From Cercis canadensis (Eukaryota > Streptophyta > Magnoliopsida > Fabales > Fabaceae), in the NCBI GenBank assembly GCA_003255065.1, contig QAOA01007318.1, positions 304,356-368,355 on the forward strand: DNA of 64,000 nt, read 5' to 3'. The position numbers and the translations under genes were made by a program. Positions 28,501-40,580 of the stretch are shown piece after piece (position 1 is the stretch's first letter; every line of letters starts with the position of its first letter). Under the pieces are notes generated by a model. The model ran no database searches and had not been told where the DNA came from. It worked only from the letters and a program-made list of their open reading frames with translations.

Positions 28501-29441
28501 AGAATATCCATTCTATAAAGCATTACAAATCATTCATCATACTTAACTCATTCACAAAATAATTAATAACAAGTGATTATTGTCAAAATTAAATAATGAT
28601 TTATTTTCCCTCCATTCAGGCAACTACACAATGCTTTTGCTTTCAACCTTTAAAGTAACTTTCCAGTCATGATAATGAAGAATTATGAATTATATTTAAA
28701 AAGTTGAAGGGTCAATAGCCCAAAGGATGCATAAAACATAACAGCACATACAACGAAAACACCGTACCTTCAGAGTAATTTTATTTGCATATCTTGGTAG
28801 TTTCCCAGTGATACCATTACCAGAAAGTGAACCCAAATCGTCTGCTGGCGCACGACTCTTCCTCAACATACTTTTCTTCTTGTTCTTCTTTTTCAAGTGA
28901 TTCCCTGCCCCAAACTCCCCATCTTCATCTGCGTGTATCTCTCCTCTTTGTCTTAGGCCCATAGAACTTTCCCCACCTAAAAGACCCATAAAAAATATGA
29001 ACACAGATACATCAAATATATGATGCTATGTTTCTTGTTCTCATACAGAAGACAGAAATGAAGACAATAACAATTTTTTAATTTCACAGCGTTTCAGAAA
29101 TAAACCTAATGAGCTGATTTTTACTGGCCAGTGACTGAAGAAGCCAAGTATTTTCATTATCCCAGAGCTAATAGAGTAACAGAAAAACTCATATATACAA
29201 CCATTCAGTACTCATCAAATTTATATTTCATAAAAAGCTGAATGCAATTTTTTGAAAAAAAGAAATGTCTGTGACCTCTAGGAAAATCCGGGACATCGTC
29301 TTCAAGCTGCAAAGCAAGTGCTTCTGACTTAGCGGCGTTGTTTGGTTCCCTCTTGGCTTTGAATATTTTCTTAGAGGATTTATCAAGTTTTGGCTTGTCT
29401 CTGGACTTTTTCTTCTGGGATTTCTTAGAATGCGATTCCAT
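10521..29441 (-). CDS. RRP5: rRNA biogenesis protein RRP5 (S1-repeat and HAT-repeat protein)
   Basis: RRP5 is a nucleolar factor needed for pre-rRNA cleavage at the A0-A3 sites and for both ribosomal subunits. I trace 40 exons in continuous frame. The first is 29441-29276; others include 28976-28768, 23418-23233, the longest at 16406-15761, and 13184-12817; the last is 10628-10521. Together they encode 1,923 aa, close to the roughly 1,900 aa of plant RRP5. The start is the first ATG in the frame and opens a Lys-rich nucleolar-type N-terminus. About 14 S1 RNA-binding repeats follow (for example residues about 126-165, 490-528, 583-613, 1290-1330, 1455-1515). A charged linker runs about 1525-1650, and C-terminal HAT/TPR-like helices about 1650-1910 include WIKYMDFMI, IWKAYFNLE and LWSVYLDQ. 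Two introns use GC-AG ends (donors at 22598 and 18587). The divergent promoter contains a telo-box and site II elements, typical of ribosome-biogenesis genes. The gene looks intact. Confidence 0.95.
11635..11666. repeat. Poly(A) tract with an N, RRP5 intron 35
   Basis: About 31 A residues are interrupted by one N at 11651. On the RRP5 coding strand this is a poly(T) run in intron 35. The N suggests that the true length was not resolved. Confidence 0.85.
11818..11990. mobile_element. Small inverted-repeat element (MITE-like) in RRP5 intron 35
   Basis: The left end reads ACTATATGAGTATGCCATAC and continues TACA. The right end, read as its reverse complement, is TATATAGTATGTCATACTAC and continues A. 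These form imperfect terminal inverted repeats of about 22 bp around an AT-rich core, total about 170 bp. No coding capacity is present. Target duplications are not clear; a 2-bp TA is possible, so the superfamily is left open. It lies inside a GT-AG intron and does not disturb the flanking exons. Confidence 0.5.
19695..19763. repeat. Compound (TG)n-(GA)n-(CA)n microsatellite in RRP5 intron 21
   Basis: A (TG)n tract is followed by TGAG units, a (GA)n run and then a (CA)n run. The TG and CA arms are reverse complements of each other, so the whole tract can fold into a hairpin with the GA block as loop. In the RRP5 pre-mRNA the loop is CU-rich. Confidence 0.9.
24620..25040 (+). mobile_element. 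Truncated L1-type LINE reverse transcriptase fragment, antisense in RRP5 intron 9
   Basis: On the plus strand the translated pieces match the plant L1 reverse-transcriptase domain in order. They are AHQILDDVLIANEVVEDVR, then a segment like GFLDTFLSRKG, then WRRW-like sequence, then the diagnostic RDQGDPMSPF motif. There are several stops and frame changes, and no endonuclease domain or poly(A) tail, so it is an old 5'- and 3'-truncated copy. It lies inside RRP5 intron 9 (24430-25399), antisense to the host gene, and leaves both splice sites intact. Confidence 0.75.
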
Positions 29442-29458
29442 GTCTTCCTCAGAACCTT

Positions 29459-29467
29459 TAACCCTAA
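29459..29467. promoter_or_regulatory. Telo-box in RRP5 5' leader
   Basis: TAACCCTAA, a near-perfect telo-box (AAACCCTAA), lies 18 bp upstream of the RRP5 ATG. Telo-boxes together with site II motifs are a known signature of plant ribosomal-protein and ribosome-biogenesis promoters. Confidence 0.6.
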
Positions 29468-29702
29468 GCAATCACCTTGTTTTGTTTTCCCTAAAACTTG
29501 AGTTGCGCTATAAACTGGAAGTGGAGAAGGGTGGAAGCAGGGTTTAGACTTTAGAGGGGTTTTAGATTGGGAGGTAGAAAAAGAACCATTACGAAATATG
29601 GGTCGCCGCAGACGCCTCCGGTTGGACCTGGCCTTCAGAGTCTGAGACCAATGTTTTTTTTTTCTAAGACCAATCTTTAGCCCATATGCTATTCTATAGT
29701 TC

Positions 29703-29940
29703 TGGGCCGTGCGTGAAATATACGCTGTTATTTTGGGGCGGTGCGTCAAACATACGTATTTTATTTTTGGGCCGTCGTTAAACATTCCTCCATGTTGTTT
29801 TTGGGCCTTGCGTCAAACATACGCTATCTTGTTATTGGGAGGTGCGTTAAACATACGAGAGGGTATTTTTGGTATTTTGGGCCGGCGTCAAACATACGCT
29901 ATGTTGTCTTTGGGCCGCGCGCCGTTCTTACGCTATGTTT
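29703..29940. promoter_or_regulatory. Tandem site II (TGGGCC) minisatellite in the RRP5/SCL33 divergent promoter
   Basis: About seven degenerate tandem units of 32-34 bp (one is about 42) start near 29703, 29735, 29768, 29802, 29836, 29878 and 29911. Each opens with TGGGCC or a variant, continues with a block like GTGCGTCAAACATACGCTAT and ends T-rich. Five units keep exact TGGGCC (29703, 29768, 29802, 29878, 29911). TGGGCY is the site II element bound by TCP factors in plant growth and ribosome genes. The array ends at a TATA box. A further GCCCA, the same motif on the other strand, lies at 29680-29684. Confidence 0.75.
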
Positions 29941-29941
29941 T

Positions 29942-29950
29942 CTATATAAA
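29942..29950 (+). promoter_or_regulatory. TATA box for SCL33
   Basis: CTATATAAA sits directly after the site II array and predicts a start site about 29,975. A weaker TATA-like TTTATATGA lies near 30,065. Either would place the 30139 ATG inside the leader. Confidence 0.6.
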
Positions 29951-30138
29951 CGGCCTGTTAAAGAGGGGCTTTCCATGGTGCAAAGCGACTCATCGAGACA
30001 TTGTCTCTGCTTGGTGTGAATGTAAGCCCATACCTTTGATGTTGATCCACTATCACAACGCGGCTTTATATGACGCGTGATCATTGAAAATCCTCACAGC
30101 AAGTAATGCGGCCGCTTGTATTGAAGTAAATCCTATCC

Positions 30139-30655
30139 ATGAGAAGTTTCTCGAATAATAATAGCCCTTTTGAAACCCCTGCGGTGCGATATTCGATCAA
30201 AGAACAGAGAACACGTTCTGCCAATTGTCAACCAGAGCCGGTAAGCCCCCCTCCGTTCTTTCCCCCTTTTCGATTGCGAACATCTGCTTCTGATTTCTTG
30301 GAATTTGGCTTCATTTCTTTCGTCGTCTTTTGTTTTCTATGTGCAATGACGACGATGATCATGCCTATGTTTTCTCGGTGAATGGTGAATGTATAGCGAT
30401 CAAAACCTAATTGTTGCTGGAATGCTATTTTCTTTATTGGTGAGCTAAGAATTTGCGTGAAATATATAGTTTCTGTCACGAAAGAGATTCCCAGAAAAGA
30501 ACAGTTTTGAGTAATTGGGCATTGATGCTAATTTCGCTGTTGTTTCCAAAGTGCTGTTGTATGACTGGGTTTTTCATTATTTTTGCTAATGAAATGGTTT
30601 GAGGGTTTTAATTGTGTCTTGTTATTTTACTTTGCTGGTAACAGGTGATTACGAC

Positions 30656-30659
<4 letters not shown>
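30139..30659 (+). other. Upstream ORF in SCL33 leader, spliced, stop overlapping the main ATG
   Basis: The leader appears to contain an intron (donor after 30240, GTAAGC; acceptor before 30645, ACAG). An ATG at 30139 opens a frame of 34 codons to the donor. After splicing it reads four further codons and stops at 30657-30659. That TGA overlaps the SCL33 ATG at 30656 as ATGA. A minimal ATGTAA start-stop lies at 30020-30025, and a 14-codon uORF at 29975 if the start site allows it. Confidence 0.5.
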
Positions 30660-32567
<1,908 letters not shown>

Positions 32568-33127
32568 CTAATTTGACAGAGCTCTAAGACTACTGTACGT
32601 GTCTGACTGATTCGAAGAGCTTTATGAATAGGGTGGTTAGAGAACATAATCCCTGGTGGAAGATGCACTAGTTTCTATCGATGAGTAGCCTTGTATGATT
32701 TGATGCTTCAGGTTATCAGTATTCTGTTAACTTGGTAGAATGGATCTATTATGGGAGTACCTGTTGTTTTTGTTCCCTTTATCTTAAATCAGTCTTCTAT
32801 TGTGAATCAATTTTCTTGTTGGACTGCATGTTTATGTTTGATGTTAGAAGTTTCTGGATGCTCATATTATTTAGCTTTGGCAGTTAGATGCTTCAACAAC
32901 ATATCCCAGTAATACTGTTTGGTCCAAGAGCGGTCAGGTGCTAAGGTAAAAATTATACCAGGGGGAATATTAATTCATCCTTGACGGAATAAGACTGACA
33001 ACATGTAGACATCATTAACGCATATGTTTTACAATTTTTTACTCATCACCGAGACCGAGCATACGCTTCAAATGAGGGAAACGTGAAAACAGAAGGGAAG
33101 AAAAACCCCGAGAAACAGGGCTAGAAA
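32568..33127. other. Tail-to-tail spacer between SCL33 and F-box gene
   Basis: The 560 bp hold the two 3' UTRs. No further open frame or repeat is seen. Confidence 0.6.
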
Positions 33128-34150
33128 TCAAATCTCGACGGCGCAACCAGTTTGCACAAACCCCAGGAATCCGTCTGGCACTGTAATCCTTTCCAATTTT
33201 CCAGTCTGTCTATTGACAATGTAGAAGCCTTGTGCTTCACCTTGGTAAGGTGATCCAAATAAAATGGTACTTCCATTCAAGTCCACAGCACACGTTCCAA
33301 CTCGTACAGCAGTCTCATGCTCAGCCCAGCTGAACAACTTTCCGTCCTTTCCCAACCCAATGCAGGACCTTGGACATTGGCTTCTCTCCCACACATTCTC
33401 CATTCGCCTCCATTGCCCTGTCTCAATGTTGTATGAATCAGCGCTCGTCTCAAAGTTCCCTTGGTTGTCACTTCCATAGCCACTCACCACCCAGAATTCG
33501 GAGCCCATCAGAAATGCTTGACACTCGTCTCTGGCTTGGCACATTGGAGGTAACTTGGTCCACCTGTTACTTCTTGGGTCATAAGCCAATGCGGAGCTCA
33601 GAGCATTCTTGTTTTCATCATGGCCCCCAGCGACCAGGATTTTCCCGGCGAACTCGCCTGCGGCAAAGAAAGACCGGGTGTCCGGCATTTCTTCTCCTTC
33701 TTTCCACTGCTTAGCAGTGAAATCGTACACGAACACATCCTTTACTGGCTCGTAACTGGCCGGGTCCCATCCACCCATAATCACTAGCTTCCCTTCCGAG
33801 CTCGTCAACTGACAGAAAAGTGGAATTCCATCTGGGTATTTCGGAATAGAGCTAAGCCAGTCAAATTTTCCACTTACAGGGTCGAACATGGATAACCCAT
33901 ATGAAGTAGTTTCGACCGGTTTGCAACCATCTGTTCCGTTTCGAACCTGGATTACCTGAACAAAGCAAACTGCTTTATCGGTATGTCCGCTTTGCTTCCT
34001 ATGCAAATAGAAATCCTTGCTTCGAAGAAGCTCTCGCCAGTGACGGCAAACTCCGGCTGCGGCTTGGTGGGTCGAGTAGTGAAAACGGGTCAAGCACTCA
34101 AGTGCAATTTCTTCGGGTAAACCAGGAAGCAATTCTTGGGCTTCGCTCAT
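33128..34150 (-). CDS. F-box/kelch-repeat protein, KMD (KISS ME DEADLY)-like
   Basis: A single intronless exon encodes 340 aa from the ATG at 34150 to the stop at 33128. The N-terminal F-box (residues about 7-50, LPGLPEEIALECLTRF... GVCRHW) would bind SKP1/ASK in an SCF E3 ligase. The rest is a kelch beta-propeller with repeated GG plus W patterns: VIMGGWDP, VYDFTAKQWKEG, LVAGGHDENKNALSSA, YDPRSNRWTKLPPM and YNIETGQWRRM. The F-box spacing, the HRKxSGH segment and the AALxYD-like kelch wording match the At1g80440/At1g15670 group. In Arabidopsis the KMD members of that group target type-B response regulators (cytokinin signalling) and phenylalanine ammonia-lyase for degradation. Substrate assignment here is by family only. 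The length is normal and the frame intact. Confidence 0.9.
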   Translation of the reverse strand: MSEAQELLPGLPEEIALECLTRFHYSTHQAAAGVCRHWRELLRSKDFYLHRKQSGHTDKAVCFVQVIQVRNGTDGCKPVETTSYGLSMFDPVSGKFDWLSSIPKYPDGIPLFCQLTSSEGKLVIMGGWDPASYEPVKDVFVYDFTAKQWKEGEEMPDTRSFFAAGEFAGKILVAGGHDENKNALSSALAYDPRSNRWTKLPPMCQARDECQAFLMGSEFWVVSGYGSDNQGNFETSADSYNIETGQWRRMENVWERSQCPRSCIGLGKDGKLFSWAEHETAVRVGTCAVDLNGSTILFGSPYQGEAQGFYIVNRQTGKLERITVPDGFLGFVQTGCAVEI

Positions 34151-37100
34151 AACTGTAATGTCTTGAAATTTTGAATTTTGAAGTGAGGTGCTCTGGGTAT
34201 TGGAGGGTTGTTTCTAGCTTGATATTTATTCGCGAGGGGTTTTACTTTTTAAATAGCTACTGAAGCAGATAATCAAACAGTTTGTGTGGATTACTTCGAA
34301 GAAGAGTGAGCAATGAGCTTGTGCCACGGCCCACACGCAGACATGGGTGAGTCCGAGGCGGGAGAGAGAAAATTAAAAAAGGAAAGGGAAGCTGACTGGC
34401 CGTTGGTTTGATTAGTTAATTGATTGGATTGATTACTTGACGGCGCTCACAATATCAGCGACCGGGTCCCACACTACACGCACCTAGTCGAGCCGCTTCT
34501 GAATGAGGATAAGGTTTATCGCTCCGCTCTTCCTAATTGCATTAGCCATGCAGCCATGTGAGTTAAATGATTTGGAAGGATAAATTTTAATTAGATGTGG
34601 GTTTAGAAAAATATCTTTTCTACTTTAGTCTATTGGAGTGGTTAATTCGTTATACGATATGATTATGGTTATAAATTATATTATAAAATTTATTTCTTTT
34701 TAATGATTTATGCTTATTTAGATTTCGATGATCATTTGAGAGTTTTGTCCTCCTTACAATATATTTTTTTGATTCGCAATGATTGTTATTAGTCAATTTA
34801 GACTCACAGCACCCAGATGGGTGAAATATTTGTAGTTGTTCCTAAATTTTGGCCTCGATTTAATTTGATTCATATTCAATGAGGAGCTCTTGGGAGACAT
34901 TGTGGATTGGGATGAAAAAGCCATTTGGTACAGGAGAAACATAATAATGATTACCGTAACTGGAGGATAAGTTTGCAGCTCCTTTAATGTAGCTGATGTA
35001 GACAATTAATTTCACTACAATTGAAAATCACATTTTGTTTTTGTGTGGTTGTGACCTGCTCATTTTATTCTGTCATGATCTACTTGTTGATGTTATCTGA
35101 TTGGTGTTAGAACAAATCATAATTCATTATTATCCTAAACGAAGATGTTTGCTTAAGTATGCAGATTAATGATATTTGTCCGAAGAAGGCACAGGTTTGA
35201 ACAAGACTCGTAGGTGGATATGTATCTTGTGAGATAAATTTGGCAAAACAGGAATGTGCTTTTTCACCTTTTGTTGCTTTTTCTTGGAAGAGTATGTCAT
35301 GTGCTTATCTGGTAACAGGTTTAAAAAGATACAGAGCTTGTCTGTATCTAAATACCTCTTGATTTCTATTTGTTTTTAGATAATATCAATGGGGAAATGG
35401 GCTTCTTATTTGATTTTATACCTTGTATATTGTTTGAGCAGTGTCAAGTTTCTATACCTTTTTAGTTTCTTTTAAGGTTTATTTAGTCTTTGTATTATAT
35501 ACATGAATATCAGGTTAGCTATTTTTTTCTATTTTATTTCCACAAAATTTTTTAGATTATTATTAAATTCTTACAGAATTGTTAAAGCATACTCGTCAGT
35601 ACAGACATGTTTTGGTTTCCCTGAGTTTATGTTCACAGTTTAGGCACTCAACTCATAATTAATGTGCATGTTAACTTTGCTTGAATATCAGGCATCTTGC
35701 TTGTAATTGATATGTGCTTTTCTGAGTCATGCTGCTGTATCATATTGCATATTAGTTAATATTGTTCTTGGAGTATTACGCGTGATTTTGGAAATTGTCT
35801 GCTTACTACTTAGCAGTTTCACAAGGGTTGAGTTGAGTTTGGAGTTGGGTTATTGTGGATACTTCTGTCATTTTATCAATTTCTATTCTTCTTTGCTCCT
35901 ATTTAGCAAAGTTAAGGTGCACTAGGTCCCAGGTTTCATCAAAGCTGGTTTGATGAGCTTTTTATTGTGAATATTGGAGACTTGTCAAGTCCAGAGATAG
36001 GATGAATGACATTAATATATGTTTGGCATCCCCCTTCTCCAATTTAGTAACCCAATAAAAAGGAACATGAATTTTCTTTGGTATGTGTACTTTTGTTTTC
36101 CTTGACTTGCATTGGAGATGTTTCTGTTTTAAGATTTGAAATTTCAAGTTCTTCTCCAAACTGACTTAGAAAAAGATTACACAAACATCCTTGAGATACC
36201 AGAACTATGGTTGGTTGTTATCATGTGAGTACCAATTTGTAAACTAGTTTAACCATTACAGCAGAAAAGAACTGAAATTGAGAAGGGGGCAGGCTTGCAT
36301 TTTGTCTGTCTAGTTCTTCCATGTCAATAATTGTCGTATAACATGAACTTTCAACGGACTAATTTTCACCTACTACAGTTTATTAGGAATTGGGTGATTG
36401 ATGTTTGATAGAGGAAAAATGTATCTGATTAGCTTTGTGATACATCAATTTTGGTTTACTCCTTTGCTGCTATTTCTTTCGACTTTCATGCTGAATTTTG
36501 TTCTCAAAATAAGTAGGTTTGCTCTTTCCTACTATGGCTTCCATGCTCAATCTCATCTCACCCCCAATAGGATTGCTGCTACTGGCAAGGTTTGTAGTTA
36601 TGTAATTTAAATTTGTCTTGTGGAGCTGGAGCTACATATTAGTAGAACTAATTTCCGAAGACATTGTAAAGTCAGTATTTGTATTCTGTTTGTCAATGTT
36701 GCTGAACAGTGGTGTATGCGCCTTGCCTCTGGGACCTTTTTTTTTGGGCTGAAATCTGCCGTGTTCTTCACATACTGGAGCCCAACAATCCTAGCCTAAA
36801 CTTTCACTGTTTTGATAAATTTTGGCCCAAATATTTTTTCAAATGCTTTGATTATCTGCTTGGTGGTGATAGAGTCCAAATTGAATATGCAGGTCCGCCA
36901 TTTATTAGTCTTGGAGTTGGCCCAGCATGGTTGTCAAGTATAAAAGAAGTAAATATCCTGTTAGTTCCTTAAAGTGGACTCAAATGTTGTGAAATTGATG
37001 TCACGTTATGATCTTTTCATTGGCATTTGGCTATATCTTTTCCTAAACAGAGAATCTTGTACAATTTTCTAGTCATCTTCACTCCCTAGTCCCTGCGGGT

Positions 37101-40100
37101 CCTTCACGTTGGAGTTCAGGTCCCATGTAAGAGGTGACTTCCTTTAATTTCGATCATTGTTGTGAATAATTAAGGAACTTGACATATCATGTGATTTTAT
37201 TTCCTCCTTCACCTCTCTGTACAGTAAACTTTTGATGATTTGTGTCCTTTCTTGTATGAAAAGGACAATTTGTGAAATTTATAATTGATTGGGACATATA
37301 ATAGTTGCAACAAGTCGACCATGGTGGCCGAGGCCGCTTTACATTTTAGCTCAAAATGAAAATTTTCGGCAGTTAATTACTGCTAGTGTGTTTATTAAAT
37401 GGTGACTGCTAACAAGAAAATCTGTTTTACTGAACTATATATACTTCACTGTCCAGTGATCGTAACGGTGTGCAATGATGATGTTCCATGTCTTGGGTAG
37501 ATAGCTTGTTGATATCATGCTTGCCTACAAACAGCAATAGCAGTCAAGCACACACTCTTACGGTTCATTTGATTTGAACATTTTATAAATGCTCCATGAA
37601 ATTGAACTTTTTAATGATAGGTTTAATTAAGAAAGTGAAAGTTGATTTGTCATTGCGTGCATTTGTCCATATACAATAAAACGTCTTACTCCTCAGTCCT
37701 CTCTATGCGTTATGTAATTATCTATCTATATACTCGTCTGCTTTTTCTTCTATGTTATTATAGGTCGATTTCATATCCCGTTTGTCTTCATCTGTTTGGT
37801 GCTACCAAAATTTCACCATCCGACTATAGAACGGTCTTTTCTGTTCCTGAAAGGACCTTTACGTTATCATGTTTTCCTCTATAATCTTTTAAAAGTTTAA
37901 TTCTTTACCAATATAGAACTCTCTACAAAATTAACACATAAAAATATTACACATTGAATTTTATTTTTTTACAATGATAATTAGTCTTTCAAACTTTATT
38001 AACACATGACACTATATTATTCATTTTTTAGTGTTTTTGAAAGAGATATCTTAATGATTAAGTATTCAAAGTCTATATAAGAGGACAATCACAACTTTGT
38101 TTGGTTGACAATATCCTCCCTTGTCACTTTTTTGGTATAGTACAAATTTCAGGGGAGAGCAGTTGGAAAGACGACAATAGACTTGAGGAAAAATTGCCTA
38201 ATCTGAATTCGAATCCGAGTCTGCGCATCTAAATATGATTGAGCTAAGAACTCGTTAGCCTAAATTTTATTTTCTCATATCCATAGAAAACAGAAATCAT
38301 GCCACATTTATAAATGAAATCTATAGTAATGGTATAATTACTGTAATAAATAATACAACTTGTATCTGCGTTGAAGATGTTCATACGCTGCCAGAAATTT
38401 CCTAACCAAACCTGAAGCAATGTTCCCATATTTATACCAAACTACCAGAAAATGCATTATTGCAAATAGGGAAAGATGTGGACACGTCACCTGCATTGCA
38501 TTGCCTCCCTTGAAAGCTCCTTCTCCGTATCCCAAGTTCCCCACCACAGATTCATATACGGCAGTAGAGAACCAGTAGTTTCACGCGCCTAGGTCCATGT
38601 AAACAATTTAATTCCGTAACTAACTATAAAAGGGGTTGTTCTTAACACTAAGAATTAATGTCTGATACGTATAAACCTGCTCTAGCCGTACAAAAAATGT
38701 ACTTGAAAAATGTAATAAAATACCAAGCATAATAAACTTGTTGATATATGATATTTTACATATTTAAAAAATTTAATGATACAACAATTTAAGGTAAAAT
38801 AATAATGTGAAAATTATTTTATATGTAATTTTAGAAAATAGACAGTATAAAAACATCTCATAAAAAATAGTATAAATATATCACATATACTAATTTAACA
38901 TGTTTTATATAGCTTATACAAATTTATTTGATTCGATATCTGCTTAAAAAAATAATGGTGTAAAATCATATTATGGATTGACAATTGATAAACATTTAAT
39001 TCTTTTTAGGAAAACTCTGTTTATTTGTTTTTTGCACCGTTTTGAGGGTGATAAGTTTTGAAAACATTCGTTAGTAGCTTACAATAATCAATGGGTATAT
39101 ATAGTTGACAATGATATAGACATAGATATACAGTAAACTTTAATTTGTAAAGATTATTAATGATATCTTCTCATTAAAAGAAGAAAATTATTCATAACTA
39201 GTGAAGTTAAGTTTACCTGTTATACTTACGTGAAATTGTGGTTAGTTGGTTCATCAATAGTTAGAAAAGGAAAAAAGGTCTTGTTAATTATACACAATTC
39301 TTACAAAAAAAATTGCTGCTAAACTAAGATTTATTCCACGCAAAATTGGCACGAAATCAACAAACCGAGAGCAAAAATCCCCAAAAGATATAATCCCTTT
39401 GTGTGATATCGAATAATCCTTGGAGCAAGAAACAAAAAGGGTGTGAATATGATATTCTTGCACTTTTCTGTTCCTTACTATTTTCACATTCCTGTCTACT
39501 TTAAGAAAAGATGCAGAGCACGTGAGATGAAAAGTTGTCGCAAAGAAATGTCTAATGCACGTGCTTGGCCATTTTCCAAAATAATGATAATAAAGTCAGA
39601 ACACTTAGTAGTTCTTAATAATCTATAATGACATTATTATAACAAAGTTGAGTTGGGCTTAGGAATAATAAGGTGTTAGGATTCCTTACGCTATGACACT
39701 TCCACCTCCAATCTAAAGATAAAGAAAGTACGGACCAACGTTGGTAACAACTGTTAAAAAGCTGTTTACCCACCAACTCGACCACCACTGTAATGCTTTT
39801 TGTAGAACCATTGTGTGATGACTAGCTAAGATTTGCAGGAACCATATAATGTATTCTAAAAGGCAAAAGCTTTTCTCATCTTTCTCTATTTCTTTATATT
39901 TATAGTCAGATAGTCAATAAGTGGCCTCATCTATCCATCTTCACTAATCACTAATGTTTGCCATATCAAGAAGTAATTATCTTATATTATTTGATAACTT
40001 GCATATTATATTAATTGAATTTTTTCTTAAAAAGTTGAGATTTTAAGTTTTATATTAATTGTATTATATTCTCATAGCTCTATTTATTTAATAATAAAAA

Positions 40101-40580
40101 ATATTTTAAAAAAATGATATNAAATGATATTACTCACATAATTTTTGTTAACTATAAACATTTTTATAAATAGTTTCATCTAAATCCAAGTCCTACAATT
40201 TTTTTAAAAAAATTGTAAATATTAGAATTATTGAATAAAAATACAGAAAAGTTAGTTAACTTATTACTTTTTTCTAATACTTTTAGCTAGATTTTAAGTT
40301 AAAACATAGAACATACAATCTTGCAATTATGACCTCAGTAGGCCATTTGGTTTAGTTAATCCACATAGTTTGAGTTAGTTCCCCACGTTAATTTGTACTA
40401 ATTGCATCTCTCAGGGGTCGTGAGATACACGCCCTTTACCAGCGTGTGCGTAAATCACAACTAAATAGAGGGTCTTCCTTTTAAGAACAAGGTTCCACTT
40501 TCCACTCAATTTCCTCTACTGCCTGAGCCTCCCCTGCATTCTCTTTCTGTGTGTCTCAACTTTGAACAAGCAGAGCTCAA
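34151..40580. other. Long AT-rich intergenic region
   Basis: About 6.4 kb without a gene I can name. 34151-34560 is the presumed F-box promoter. Between about 34,860 and 37,150 there are short protein-like stretches (for example 34885-34970 and 36520-36590) that may be remains of a split gene; I do not recognise the family. About 38,150-38,220 has weak pol III-like boxes. 38,640-40,300 is very AT-rich with nothing recognisable. An N at 40121 is flanked on both sides by the same 9 bases (AAATGATAT), again suggesting an unmerged contig join. 40,380-40,580 is the leader and promoter of the DUF620 gene. Confidence 0.55.

Noticed and set aside
29741-30080. Open frames across the site II minisatellite
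   Set aside because: Open only because the unit lacks stops; they span the TATA box and promoter and have no protein resemblance.
33264-33714. Open frames antisense to the F-box/kelch gene
   Set aside because: They arise from the coding bias of the intact 340-residue gene on the other strand.
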